33,593 bases of DNA from Roseomonas rosulenta (GTDB taxonomy: Bacteria; Pseudomonadota; Alphaproteobacteria; Acetobacterales; Acetobacteraceae). Position numbers and translations under genes: made by a program. Each line of letters begins with the position of its first letter. The stretch's first letter is position 1. Shown here one piece after another: positions 1 to 8,230 of the stretch. The notes below the pieces were generated by a model. It ran no database searches. It worked only from the letters and a program-made list of their open reading frames with translations, and had not been told where the DNA came from. The stretch spans positions 1-33,593 of the forward strand of contig NZ_JACADR010000019.1 in the NCBI RefSeq assembly GCF_016106005.1, written 5' to 3'.

Positions 1-2
1 AG

Positions 3-131
<129 letters not shown>

Positions 132-139
132 GAGGCGCC

Positions 140-169
140 GCCCGGGGTGGGGCGAGCCCCACCCCGGGC
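140..169 (+). terminator. Perfect 13-bp hairpin just after istB
   Basis: The arms at 140-152 and 157-169 are perfectly complementary, with a 4-nt loop (CGAG). The hairpin begins 9 nt after the istB stop. There is no T-tract, so intrinsic termination is uncertain, but the stem would strongly impede read-through transcription or translation from the IS into ctrA. Confidence 0.6.
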
Positions 170-176
170 ATCACAT

Positions 177-217
177 GGGTCAGGTTTCGATCGGCGACCC
201 CACGCAAAGCGGGTCAG
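177..217. repeat. Tandem IS21 terminal repeats (GGGTCAG x2)
   Basis: GGGTCAG occurs at 177-183 and 211-217, 34 nt apart, inside the IS right end. This spacing fits the multiple-terminal-repeat layout of IS21 ends, which are transposase binding sites. The binding role is inferred from family knowledge. Confidence 0.6.
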
Positions 218-236
218 AATTCAACCGGCGTTGACA

Positions 237-605
237 GGCCCGCTCAACCTGAACCTCGGCTCGCGCGAGGTGACGGTCGATGGCCGTGCCGTGCACCTGA
301 CCGGCAAGGAATACGCCATCCTGGAACTGCTCGCGCTGCGCAAGGGCGTGGTGATGACCAAGGAGGCCTTCCTGAACCACCTCTATGGCGGCATCGATGA
401 ACCGGAGGTGAAGATCATCGACGTCTTCATCTGCAAGCTGCGCAAGAAGCTCGCGCAGGCTGGCGCCACCGACCTGATCGGCACGGTCTGGGGGCGGGGC
501 TATGTGCTGCGCGATCCATCCATGGGGCGCGGCGCCGCCTGGCAGCCGGGCAGTGCCGCCGCGACGGGCATGCCCGCCGTGCCGATGGACATGCGCGCGG
601 CCTGA
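237..605 (+). pseudogene. ctrA: ctrA remnant: C-terminal DNA-binding domain only, cut by the IS
   Basis: CtrA is an OmpR-family response regulator that controls cell cycle and/or motility genes in alphaproteobacteria. This segment holds the complete winged-helix domain: [16 protein letters not shown], then [41 protein letters not shown] and [12 protein letters not shown], a near-consensus CtrA C-terminus followed by a short Ala/Met/Pro-rich tail. The receiver domain (about 120 residues with the phospho-acceptor Asp) is absent; homology stops exactly at the IS tip. The frame stays open upstream through the IS end to a GTG at 147, so a DNA-binding-only protein could in principle be made, but that GTG lies inside a strong hairpin. 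An intact second ctrA copy elsewhere cannot be excluded. Confidence 0.8.
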
Positions 606-615
606 TCCGCCACGC

Positions 616-636
616 CGGCGGCCGCCGGGGCCGCCG
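616..636. terminator. Hairpin between the ctrA remnant and the convergent hydrolase gene
   Basis: CGGCGGCC (616-623) pairs with GGCCGCCG (629-636) across a 5-nt loop in the 40-nt gap between two convergent genes. It is placed to act as a bidirectional terminator. It lacks a T-tract. Confidence 0.45.
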
Positions 637-645
637 GGCCGGGTG

Positions 646-1692
646 TCAGGCGAAGGTCAGCAGGCGGCGCGGGGTGTCCACCAGGATCTCGCGGATCTCG
701 GCCTCGCTGAAGCCGCGCCGCCGCATCAGCGGCAGCACGGTGCGATGGATATGGGCGTAGCCCCAGCCGCCCCAGCGCGTCATGTGCGCGCGGTGGCAGA
801 TGTCGTGGCTGATGACCACCTGGCCGCGGTGCCCGCGGTCCAGCACCTTGCGGATGGCGCGCAGGCGGCCCGCGTCATTGGGCATGTCCACGTCCAGGTT
901 GTGGACATAGAGGCTGCTCTCCTGGCCGAACAAATCCCATTCGAGCACCACGCCGGTATCCGCCAGGCGGAACAGCGCGTCGTCGTCCATGATGGTGCGG
1001 TCGATATGGTCCATGATGGTGCGCGACGGGTCGCCGCCGCGCGCGGCGATGAAATCCATCACCTCCTGCGGGCTGTCCTGGCGGCGGGCGGGGTGGATGG
1101 TCAGTGCCGCACCGGTCTCCTGCTGGGCGATCAGCGCGGCTTCCATCACCCGGCGCTCGAGCGGCGTCCAGGCTCCCTGGCAGCCGATCTCGCCGATCAG
1201 CCCGGCGCGCACTTGCGTGCCCCACATCCCTTCCTGCACCTGCGCCACCATCTCCGCGGCGAAGTCGTCGATGCTCCGCGTGTGGTTCTCGGGGAACTGG
1301 TAGTCCTCGACATAATGGCCGCACCCCATGACGATGTGGCAGCCGGTGGCCTGCGCCACCTGCACCAGCCCGTCCGGGTCGGGCGAGAGCCCGCCGATCG
1401 ACAGTTCCACGATGGTCTCGCAGCCGGCCGCCACGGCCTCGGCCACCGCCTCGGTCGCAACCTCGACGCTAGGCTGCCAGGCGTTCGCGGGCGATGCGGC
1501 GGTCGAGCTGCTCATGCCCCAGTGGTTCGCCAGGCCTGGTTCCTCGCCCGGGTCGCGGTCGCGGATGGCGGGCGGTCGGATGTCCCAGATCAGGTGCTCG
1601 TGCATCAGGGTGCTGCCCAGCACCGCGGGATCGACCAGGCCCAGCACCGTCTGGGCCTTGCCCCGCATCTCGTCGCGCGTCAGCCGCGGCAT
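646..1692 (-). CDS. Phosphotriesterase-family (PHP-like) metal-dependent hydrolase
   Basis: A 348-residue amidohydrolase-superfamily TIM-barrel protein, the usual length for the phosphotriesterase family. Metal ligands can be read in order: H31-x-H33 (in STLMHEHL), E168 (in GEIG), H200, H229 and D297 (in SHD). The bridging residue is Glu, as in the E. coli phosphotriesterase homology protein, rather than the carbamylated Lys of true phosphotriesterases. A lactonase or esterase role is therefore as likely as organophosphate hydrolysis. The end QVVISHD..RWGGWGY and IREILVDTPRRLL is also PHP-like. The start at 1692 is chosen because homology begins there; upstream codons in the frame belong to the preceding gene's shadow. 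It begins 5 nt after the stop of the solute-binding-protein gene, so the two are very likely co-transcribed and the receptor may deliver its substrate. Confidence 0.88.
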   Translation of the reverse strand: MPRLTRDEMRGKAQTVLGLVDPAVLGSTLMHEHLIWDIRPPAIRDRDPGEEPGLANHWGMSSSTAASPANAWQPSVEVATEAVAEAVAAGCETIVELSIGGLSPDPDGLVQVAQATGCHIVMGCGHYVEDYQFPENHTRSIDDFAAEMVAQVQEGMWGTQVRAGLIGEIGCQGAWTPLERRVMEAALIAQQETGAALTIHPARRQDSPQEVMDFIAARGGDPSRTIMDHIDRTIMDDDALFRLADTGVVLEWDLFGQESSLYVHNLDVDMPNDAGRLRAIRKVLDRGHRGQVVISHDICHRAHMTRWGGWGYAHIHRTVLPLMRRRGFSEAEIREILVDTPRRLLTFA

Positions 1693-1697
1693 CGCCC

Positions 1698-3275
1698 TCA
1701 GCCTCGCCGGATGTTCCACGGATAGGCGCCGGACCCCGGCACGAAGCCCGTCAGCCCGGTGCGATAGGCGGTCGAGATGAAGAACTGTCCGAGCGGCAGC
1801 ACCGGCACGTTCTCGAAGGATTCGCGCTGGATCACGTCGGCCAGGCGCTTCTGCTCGGCCTCCGTCTCGGCGAGCAGCCACTGGGATGCGGCCTCCTCGA
1901 CGCGCGGATTGTCGTACCAGCCGAACCAGCCGCGATCGCCCTGTCCGCGCAGCGTGGCGTTGACCGCGGGGTTGATGATGGACACGCCCGGCCACCAGGT
2001 GTGGAAGATCGACCACCCGCCGCGCTCGGGCGGTTCCTTGCTGGCGCGGCGCTGCACCACGGATCCCCAGTCGGTCTCGACCAGGTCCACGTTCATGCCG
2101 ACCCGCTTCAGCAGGTCCGCCATGATCTGGCCGAAGGGGCCGATGGTCGGGAAGTCGGTCGGGTTGATGATGACGACCTTCTCGTTGTTGTAGCCCGCCG
2201 CGCGGATCGCGGCGCGCACGGCGTCGAGGTCACGCGGACCCTGCATCGCGGTGTTCGCGGCGGTGCTCTCATAGGTCGTGCCGCAGGGCCACATCGACAG
2301 GCACTGCTTGAAGGCCGAGGGGTCGTTGCCGGTGACGCCACGCAGGAAATCCTCCTGCGTGATCGCACCCAGCAGCGCGCGGCGGATGGCCGGATTGTTG
2401 AAGGGTGCGTGCAAGTGGTTGAAGCGCGCCACGCCGATGTAGCCGAGCGTATTCAGCACCGCGACCTCGACCCCGCGCGTGCGGCGCAGGCGCGGCGCGA
2501 GGTCGGCGTTGATCTGCTCCCACCAGTCGATCTCGCCCGCCTGCAGCGCCGCCGAAGCGGTCGCGCTGTCGGGCATGATGGTCCATTCGACACGGTCGAA
2601 GTTTGCGACCTTGCCCCCGGCGGTTCGCGAGGCCGCTTCCTGCCGCGGCACGTAGCCGTCGAACTTCGCGTAGGCGACGCGCGAGCCCGAGACATACTCG
2701 TCGCGCAGGAAGCGGAAGGGGCCGGAGCCGATCACCTCGGTCACCTGCTGGAAGGGGTCGGTGCGCGCCAGGCGCTCGGGCATCATGAAGGGCACCACGG
2801 CCGCGGGCTTGGCGAGCGCCTCGAGCAGCAGCGGGAAGCGCGACTTCAGGCGGATGCGGATGGTGCGGTCATCCGCCGCCTCGAAGGCATCGACCACGGC
2901 GCCGAGCGACTGGCCGAAGGTGTCGCGCCGCGACCATCGTGCCAGGGAGGGCGCGCAGTCCTGCGCGCTCACCGGCTCGCCATCGTGGAAGCGCAGCCCT
3001 TCGCGCAGGCGGATCGACCAGGTGAGCCCGTCGTCGGATACCGTGTGTCCCTCGGCCATCTGCGGCTGCACGCGCAGGTCGTCGGTCATGCCATACAGCG
3101 TGTCGTAGACCGTCCAGCCATGGTTCTCGGTGACCGCGGCGGTGGTCCAGATCGGGTCGAGCGAGGTGAGGTTGGCCTGCGGCACGAAGCGCAGCGTGCG
3201 CGCCCGCGCGTTCTGCGCGAGCGCCGGCGCGGCGGGCAGCGACGCGGCGGCAGCGAGGAAGGACCGACGGCGCAT
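1698..3275 (-). CDS. ABC transporter substrate-binding protein, peptide/nickel type (SBP_bac_5)
   Basis: A 525-residue periplasmic receptor of the DppA/OppA class. The N-terminus MRRRSFLAAAASLPAAPALA contains an RRSFL twin-arginine-like motif and an ALA-Q cleavage site. The mature part shows family signatures: LTSLDPIWTT, the segment ending TWSIRLREGLRFHDG, GSGPFRF and FNNPAIRRALL. The ATG at 3275 is preceded by CAGGAG at good spacing. No cognate permease or ATPase genes lie nearby, so this is an orphan receptor that must share a transporter encoded elsewhere. It is coupled (5-nt gap) to the downstream PHP-like hydrolase. The ligand is unknown; peptides, opines and other cationic small molecules are all handled by this family. 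Confidence 0.92.
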   Translation of the reverse strand: MRRRSFLAAAASLPAAPALAQNARARTLRFVPQANLTSLDPIWTTAAVTENHGWTVYDTLYGMTDDLRVQPQMAEGHTVSDDGLTWSIRLREGLRFHDGEPVSAQDCAPSLARWSRRDTFGQSLGAVVDAFEAADDRTIRIRLKSRFPLLLEALAKPAAVVPFMMPERLARTDPFQQVTEVIGSGPFRFLRDEYVSGSRVAYAKFDGYVPRQEAASRTAGGKVANFDRVEWTIMPDSATASAALQAGEIDWWEQINADLAPRLRRTRGVEVAVLNTLGYIGVARFNHLHAPFNNPAIRRALLGAITQEDFLRGVTGNDPSAFKQCLSMWPCGTTYESTAANTAMQGPRDLDAVRAAIRAAGYNNEKVVIINPTDFPTIGPFGQIMADLLKRVGMNVDLVETDWGSVVQRRASKEPPERGGWSIFHTWWPGVSIINPAVNATLRGQGDRGWFGWYDNPRVEEAASQWLLAETEAEQKRLADVIQRESFENVPVLPLGQFFISTAYRTGLTGFVPGSGAYPWNIRRG

Positions 3276-3373
3276 GGGGGTGTCTCCTGCTGGTCGTCCC
3301 GCCGGCGGGCGGGCGCACACGAGAGTGACACCGGCGCCATCCCCGCGACAAGGCGGCCGGGCGGCGCGCCCCC

Positions 3374-4573
3374 CTACATCGAGGATGTCACCGCCGGGGC
3401 CAGCGCCGCGAGCTTGCCGGCCGGGTGCGACGGGTTGCGGAAGCGCAGCTCGCCATCCTCCGCCGCATCGGGCGGCGCCATGCCGAACATTTCCATGCGC
3501 GAGGCGCAGACCGCCGCGACCACGCGCCGCGCCGCGGTCTCGGTCAGGAAGCGGCGCGTGGCGCCTTCCAGCTCCAGCGTCTCGCGCAGGGACCGCCATT
3601 CGCCGCGGTCGAGGTCATCGACGAACATCGCGAGGATGCCCGGCGCCGCACCCGTGAGCCGGCTTTCCGCGGCGAGGCGCATGCGCCCGACCACCGCCTC
3701 GGCCACCGCGTTCTCACGCCCCGCGCGTGCCGCCATGACGAAGACCGACCCGCCGGCGGGGTCGCCGGTGACGGCGAGGTGCGCCTCCGGCCCGAACTGG
3801 GCGCGCAGGCTGCGCGGCAGAGTGGCGCCGGCCTGCGCCCCGGCCAGCACCAGCGGGTCGAGCTTCAGCACGGCGTCGGCGCTGGCATCCTGCCGCCGCT
3901 GCTCGGCCAGCAGGGCCATGATGCGGCCCTGCAGCTCGACCGCCTTGTCGGGGCCGGACAGGCCCTCGGGCAGCGTCATCTTGAGCAGGTAGCGGCCGGG
4001 ATGGGCGGCAAGCCAGGTCTGCAGCTCCGGGTTCACGCGATCGACCAGCGCGCACCAGTCGCCGCGATGCACCGGGCGGCCGTCCTCGGCCGAGACGGTC
4101 TCGCAGGCGACCTCGGCGGCCACGCCCTCGCGCGTCACGCGCAGGTCGAAGGGGGCGTCCTCGGCGAGGCCGGCGAACTCCACGGCGAAACCGCGCGCGC
4201 GGAACAGCGCGGCGGTGCGCAGCAGGTGGAACAGCGGGATCAGCGTCGCCTCGCCGGTCAGGCCTTCCTGCACCAGGGCGCGCAGGCGGGCGCGCGGCGC
4301 CTCGGGCAGGCTGCGGGCCAGGCGCACGGCATCCTGCGCGAAGGCCAGCACGCGGCGTTCGGCCGGCGAAAGGCGCCCTGCCGCGCGCGGATCCGCCGCG
4401 CGGGCGAGCGTGAATTCCAGGGCATGGCGCTGCTGCGCGGCGCGACCGGACAGCGCGCCCGACTGGGTGCGACGCGTGAGGTCGGCCAGGCGCGCGGACC
4501 AGGCGCGGCCGCCGCACAGGCGGGCAAAGGCGGCCGGAACGGCAGTGTCGGGGGATGGGTCGGCAAGGGACAT
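3374..4573 (-). CDS. Conserved protein of unknown function, possible nuclease-like fold
   Basis: I do not recognise a named family. The 399-residue protein has no signal peptide or membrane segment and looks cytoplasmic. It has an alpha-helical N-terminal half (about 1-120) and a mixed region with FDLRV (D143) then AAEVACE (E154). The order helix, D-x10-E-x-(K) resembles the core of PD-(D/E)XK nucleases, but the Lys position is Ala (A156), so a catalytically weakened or unrelated fold is equally possible. Later stretches GRYLLKMTLPEGL, VFVMAARAGRENAVAEAV and GILAMFVDDLDRGEWRSL look well ordered. ATG 4573 has GAGG about 9 nt upstream. It precedes the solute-binding-protein gene on the same strand with a 98-nt gap. 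Coding is supported by regular codon use and length; function is not known. Confidence 0.75.
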   Translation of the reverse strand: MSLADPSPDTAVPAAFARLCGGRAWSARLADLTRRTQSGALSGRAAQQRHALEFTLARAADPRAAGRLSPAERRVLAFAQDAVRLARSLPEAPRARLRALVQEGLTGEATLIPLFHLLRTAALFRARGFAVEFAGLAEDAPFDLRVTREGVAAEVACETVSAEDGRPVHRGDWCALVDRVNPELQTWLAAHPGRYLLKMTLPEGLSGPDKAVELQGRIMALLAEQRRQDASADAVLKLDPLVLAGAQAGATLPRSLRAQFGPEAHLAVTGDPAGGSVFVMAARAGRENAVAEAVVGRMRLAAESRLTGAAPGILAMFVDDLDRGEWRSLRETLELEGATRRFLTETAARRVVAAVCASRMEMFGMAPPDAAEDGELRFRNPSHPAGKLAALAPAVTSSM

Positions 4574-5137
4574 GGCGCGGCCTCACGTCTCACGGCGGCC
4601 CCGAATGGGGTCTGAGATCCGGCGCCGAGCGGGCGCCGGTCGATCAGGTCTGCCTATCCCAACCTCCGGCGGCGCTGCGCGGGGCCGCGCGGCCGGTGCC
4701 GGTCTTGATGCCGGTCAAGTCTCCTACTCCCGGCGATGGGGGGCGCGTCAAGCCGTTGATTGAGCGTTGGCGGGATGCGCGGTCCTGCGCCACCTCAAGG
4801 GCGGGCATGCGGCGCGCCCCGATGCTCCACGCGCGCCCAGTCGGGCCAGCCCCCGATACGGGAAGCCGGGCCGGCACGACCACCACGGCGAGGATGCGCG
4901 CATGCATGCGAGATGGCGGATAGCGGAACCGCCTCGCCGCATGCATCAGGATGCGCAGCGGGCCCATGGATCAGCCGACCCTGGATCGTGGCACCGGCAC
5001 TGATGCACGCCGGGGCCAGCCAGGGAGCCTACGCCGAATCATGCCGTGCCGTGCCGCGAGAGAGGGGCGCGCGGCGGCAGCGCCTCGCGGGCCGCAGCAT
5101 GCACCGGACGGCAATCTTTGCGGCGCAGGCTACGGCA
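4574..5137. other. 564-nt intergenic region without a convincing gene
   Basis: This separates the minus-strand 3374-4573 gene from the plus-strand cox region. Short open frames exist on both strands but have Arg/Pro/Ala-rich translations typical of GC-rich shadows, and none has a good ribosome site. It contains a small hairpin GGCGCC/GGCGCC (4621-4637), a 12-nt GGCCGCGCGGCC palindrome, and the repeat-flanked palindrome at 4891-4956. Promoters for both flanking genes should lie here, but I see no strong match. Confidence 0.5.
4891..4956. repeat. Palindromic mini-element flanked by a 9-bp direct repeat
   Basis: AGGATGCGC occurs at 4891-4899 and again at 4948-4956. Between them, ATGCATGCG (4902-4910) is exactly inverted at 4938-4946, with a second inverted pair GGCGG (4915-4919)/CCGCC (4929-4933) inside. 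Direct repeats tightly enclosing an inverted-repeat core look like a target-site duplication around a very small non-autonomous insertion or a REP-like unit. Operator function is an alternative. There is no coding content. Confidence 0.5.
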
Positions 5138-5428
5138 ATGCGCAAGATGCTGCTGCTTGTCCTGCTGGCCGCCGCCCCCGCCCCCGCCGCCGCCCAGGCC
5201 CCGCCCGCCTGCACCACCGAGACCGAGGGCCAGACGGCCTGCCTTGCCGGCAAGCTGTGCGAATGCCGCTTCGAGCGCGGCGGCCAGCTGACCGGCCGGC
5301 CCGACCGATTCGCGTGGGATTGCGGCGTGATGCGCCCGATCTGCCCGCCCGACCCGACCATCCAGCCCGCGCAGCCCTGGCCGGTGCCGGGCGGCGTGTG
5401 GATTGCCCCGCGCGGCCCGCGCCCCTGA
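5138..5428 (+). CDS. Small exported six-cysteine protein
   Basis: A 96-residue protein with a clear signal peptide (MRKMLLLVLLAAAPAPAAAQ, cleavage near residue 20). The mature region is about 76 residues with six Cys (PPACTTE, TACLAG, KLCECRF, WDCGV, PICPP), suggesting up to three disulfides in the periplasm, and a Pro-rich tail. I do not recognise a family. ATG 5138 is chosen because it gives a proper signal peptide; an in-frame ATG at 5099 would add 13 residues before it. The gene lies about 270 nt upstream of coxB on the same strand, separated by a likely coxB promoter, so membership in the cox operon is not implied. Confidence 0.65.
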   Translation: MRKMLLLVLLAAAPAPAAAQAPPACTTETEGQTACLAGKLCECRFERGGQLTGRPDRFAWDCGVMRPICPPDPTIQPAQPWPVPGGVWIAPRGPRP

Positions 5429-5590
5429 CGCAGCGGCAGCGCGGCGCGTCGCCGGCGCAGCACCCGCTGCTGCCGTGGCGCGGTGCACGGAGATGGCGCT
5501 GCCGCACGGCGTTGGTCGGCGGCCCCGCGAGGACGCCGAAACGCCGACAAGATGCCGTCGCGGGATTGGCGTTTCACGCGGCGTGCTCAC

Positions 5591-5620
5591 TTGTGTGGTG
5601 CGGGGTGGCGCGACTATGGT
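5591..5620 (+). promoter_or_regulatory. Candidate promoter for the cox operon
   Basis: TTGTGT (5591-5596) and TATGGT (5615-5620) are 18 nt apart, about 75 nt before the coxB start, in the only substantial gap upstream of the oxidase genes. The -10 matches 4 of 6 consensus bases and the -35 matches 3 of 6. This is a pattern call only. Confidence 0.3.
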
Positions 5621-5696
5621 CCGCCCGCGTCCGGTCCATCGGCGGGCGCGCATGTTTCAGGCGTGGCGGCGCGGTCAACGCGCCCGGGGAATGGTG

Positions 5697-6590
5697 ATGC
5701 GGTTGAGCGATGCGAAGCGCCTCTGGGCGGCAATGCTCGGTCTGGTCCTGGCCATGGCGGCCGGGCCGGCCCTGGCGCAAGGCATGGTGGGCGCGCCGGC
5801 GCCCTGGGGCGTGGGCCTGCAGCCGTCTGGCGGGATCATCAAGGACTGGATCAGCAGCTTCAACAGCCTGGTCTTCGCCATCATCGTCGCGATCACGGTC
5901 TTCGTTCTCGCGCTCCTGGCCTATTGCGTGTGGCGCTTCCGTGCCGAGGTGCACCCGACGCCGTCCAAGGTCAGCCACAACACGCTTCTGGAAGTGGCCT
6001 GGACGGTGGTGCCCGTCCTGATCCTCGTGGTCATCGCCATTCCGTCGTTCCAGCTGATCTACAAGCAGGACCGTGCGCCGGATCCGGGGCTGACCATCAG
6101 CGTTCAGGGGCGCCAGTGGTACTGGAACTACACCTATCCGGACCACGGCAACTTCAACTTCGACAGCTACCCCCTGGCGGAGGACCAGCTGCCGCCGGAG
6201 CGCCGCCACCTGTACCGCCTGGCGGTCGACAACGAACTGGTGATCCCGGTCGGCGTGGACGTCCGGGTGCTGACCACCGGCTACGACGTGATCCATTCCT
6301 TCTTCGTGCCGGCGCTCGGCATCCAGAAATACACGATCCCGGGCCGCGCGCTCGAGACCTGGATGCGCGCCGACCGCGAGGGCGTGTTCTACGGCCAGTG
6401 CAACCAGATCTGCGGCACCAACCACTGGTTCATGCCGATCGCGGTGCGTGCCGTGCCGCAGGCAGAATTCGAGACATGGGTGGCGCAGGCGCGCACGCGC
6501 TTCGCCCGCGCCGACGACGCGCCCGCCCCCGCGCAGGCCGCCGCCCCCGAGCAGACCGACAGCCTTCAGATCGCGGAGGCGCGCCGCTGA
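5697..6590 (+). CDS. coxB: Cytochrome c oxidase subunit II
   Basis: A 297-residue subunit II of the aa3-type oxidase. It accepts electrons from cytochrome c at the CuA centre. The order is: signal peptide ending ALAQ (about residue 28), two transmembrane helices (about 54-78 and 96-121), then a cupredoxin domain with the aromatic patch QWYWNYTYP. CuA ligands: H200 (DVIHSF) and C235-x3-C239-x3-H243-x2-M246 ([12 protein letters not shown]). The residue between the cysteines that is usually Glu (CSE[LI]C) is Gln here. ATG 5697 has GGGGA six nt upstream; the ATG at 5691 is also possible. It is first in the cox gene chain, with coxA following after 22 nt. Confidence 0.97.
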   Translation: MRLSDAKRLWAAMLGLVLAMAAGPALAQGMVGAPAPWGVGLQPSGGIIKDWISSFNSLVFAIIVAITVFVLALLAYCVWRFRAEVHPTPSKVSHNTLLEVAWTVVPVLILVVIAIPSFQLIYKQDRAPDPGLTISVQGRQWYWNYTYPDHGNFNFDSYPLAEDQLPPERRHLYRLAVDNELVIPVGVDVRVLTTGYDVIHSFFVPALGIQKYTIPGRALETWMRADREGVFYGQCNQICGTNHWFMPIAVRAVPQAEFETWVAQARTRFARADDAPAPAQAAAPEQTDSLQIAEARR

Positions 6591-6612
6591 GGCGCGACCG
6601 ATGAGGACAGAC

Positions 6613-8205
6613 ATGGCCACCGCAACCGACGCGCATCACGACCACCACGACCACAAGCCCGGTTTCGTCAACCGCTGGCTGTTCTCGACCAACCACAAGG
6701 ATATCGGGACGCTCTACATCATCTTCGCGCTCTTCGCGGGGGTGATCGGCGTCGGCCTGTCCGTGCTGATGCGCATCGAGCTGCAGCACCCGGGGATGCA
6801 GATCTTCTCCGATGGCCAGATGTGGAACACCTTCGTGTCGGCCCACGGGCTGATCATGGTGTTCTTCGTGGTCATGCCGGCGCTGATCGGCGGCTTCGGC
6901 AACTGGTTCGTGCCGTTGATGATCGGCGCGCCGGACATGGCCTTCCCGCGCATGAACAACATCAGCTTCTGGCTGCTGGTGCCGGCCTTCCTGCTGCTCG
7001 GCGCCTCGCTGTTCGTCGGGGAAGGGCCGGGGGCGGGCTGGACGATCTATCCGCCGCTGTCCTCGAATCAGTTCCACCCCTCCATGGCGATGGACCTGGC
7101 GCTGTTCTCGCTGCATCTGGCGGGTGCGTCGTCGATCATGGGCGCGGCCAACTTCATCACCACCATCCTGAACATGCGCGCGCCGGGCATGACCCTGCAC
7201 AAGATGCCGCTGTTCGTGTGGTCGATGCTGGTCACCGCCTTCCTGCTGCTGCTGGCGGTGCCGGTGCTGGCGGGTGCCATCACCATGCTCATCACCGACC
7301 GCAACTTCGGCACGGCCTTCTTCAAGCCCGAGGGCGGCGGCGACCCGGTGCTGTTCCAGCACCTGTTCTGGTTCTTCGGCCACCCCGAAGTCTACATCAT
7401 GATCCTGCCGGGCTTCGGCATCATCAGCCACGTGGTCAGCACCTTCAGCCGCAAGCCCGTCTTCGGCTACCTCGGCATGGCCTACGCCATGGTGGCGATC
7501 GGCTTCGTCGGCTTCGTGGTGTGGGCGCACCACATGTTCCAGTCCGGCATGGACGTGGACACCCGCGCCTACTTCATGGCCGCGACGCTCGTCATCGCCG
7601 TGCCCACCGGCATCAAGATCTTCTCCTGGATCGCAACGATGTGGGGCGGGTCGATCGAGCTGAAGACGCCGATGCTGTTTGCCATCGGCTTCATCTTCCT
7701 GTTCACCGTGGGCGGCGTGACCGGCGTGGTGCTGGCCAACGCGCCGATCACCCAGATCCTGCACAACACCTACTACGTAGTGGCGCATTTCCACTACGTG
7801 CTGTCGCTCGGCGCCGTGTTCAGCATCTATGCCGGCTTCTACTACTGGATCGGCAAGATGAGCGGCCGGCAGTACCCGGAGTACTGGGGCAAGGTGCATT
7901 TTTGGCTGACCTTCGTCGGCGTGAACCTGACCTTCTTCCCGATGCACTTCTCGGGCAACCAGGGCATGCCGCGCCGCTACCCTGACTATCCGGAGGCGCT
8001 GACGGCGTGGAACTTCATCGCTTCGGTCGGGTCCTACATCTCGGCGGCGTCGCTCATCCTGTTCCTCTACGTGGTCTGGCTGACCTTCCGCACCGGCGAG
8101 AAGGCTGCGGCCAACCCGTGGGGTCCGGGGGCGACCACGCTGGAATGGCAGGTCTCCTCGCCGCCGCCCTTCCACTCCTTCGACGAGCTGCCGCGCGTCC
8201 GCTGA
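6613..8205 (+). CDS. coxA: Cytochrome c oxidase subunit I
   Basis: A 530-residue catalytic subunit of the haem-copper oxidase with 12 transmembrane helices, reducing O2 and pumping protons. Ligands seen: H78 (AHGLIM) and H394 (AHFHYV) for low-spin haem a, H392 for haem a3, and H257 (GHPEVY, with the cross-linked Tyr261), H306 and H307 for CuB. E259 in GHPEVY and D in [12 protein letters not shown] mark an A1-type D-channel; PTGIKIFSW carries the K-channel Lys. The N-terminus has a His-rich stretch ([11 protein letters not shown]). ATG 6613 is preferred over in-frame ATG 6601 because GAGGA sits 5 nt upstream and the length fits. Confidence 0.98.
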   Translation: MATATDAHHDHHDHKPGFVNRWLFSTNHKDIGTLYIIFALFAGVIGVGLSVLMRIELQHPGMQIFSDGQMWNTFVSAHGLIMVFFVVMPALIGGFGNWFVPLMIGAPDMAFPRMNNISFWLLVPAFLLLGASLFVGEGPGAGWTIYPPLSSNQFHPSMAMDLALFSLHLAGASSIMGAANFITTILNMRAPGMTLHKMPLFVWSMLVTAFLLLLAVPVLAGAITMLITDRNFGTAFFKPEGGGDPVLFQHLFWFFGHPEVYIMILPGFGIISHVVSTFSRKPVFGYLGMAYAMVAIGFVGFVVWAHHMFQSGMDVDTRAYFMAATLVIAVPTGIKIFSWIATMWGGSIELKTPMLFAIGFIFLFTVGGVTGVVLANAPITQILHNTYYVVAHFHYVLSLGAVFSIYAGFYYWIGKMSGRQYPEYWGKVHFWLTFVGVNLTFFPMHFSGNQGMPRRYPDYPEALTAWNFIASVGSYISAASLILFLYVVWLTFRTGEKAAANPWGPGATTLEWQVSSPPPFHSFDELPRVR

Positions 8206-8230
8206 GGGCGCTCGGCCCAACGGAGCCGCC

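Noticed and set aside
1693-2016. A 108-codon N-terminal extension of the PHP-like hydrolase
   Set aside because: It reads through the end of the receptor gene in another frame and has no homology; ATG 1692 gives the family length of 348.
1494-3992. An 832-codon plus-strand open frame opposite the hydrolase and peptide-receptor genes
   Set aside because: An antisense shadow; the minus-strand products have complete motif sets and signal peptides.
4644-4967. A 107-codon minus-strand ORF in the large intergenic region
   Set aside because: Arg/Ala/Pro-rich, no ribosome site, no hydrophobic or domain pattern, and it contains the palindromic repeat element.
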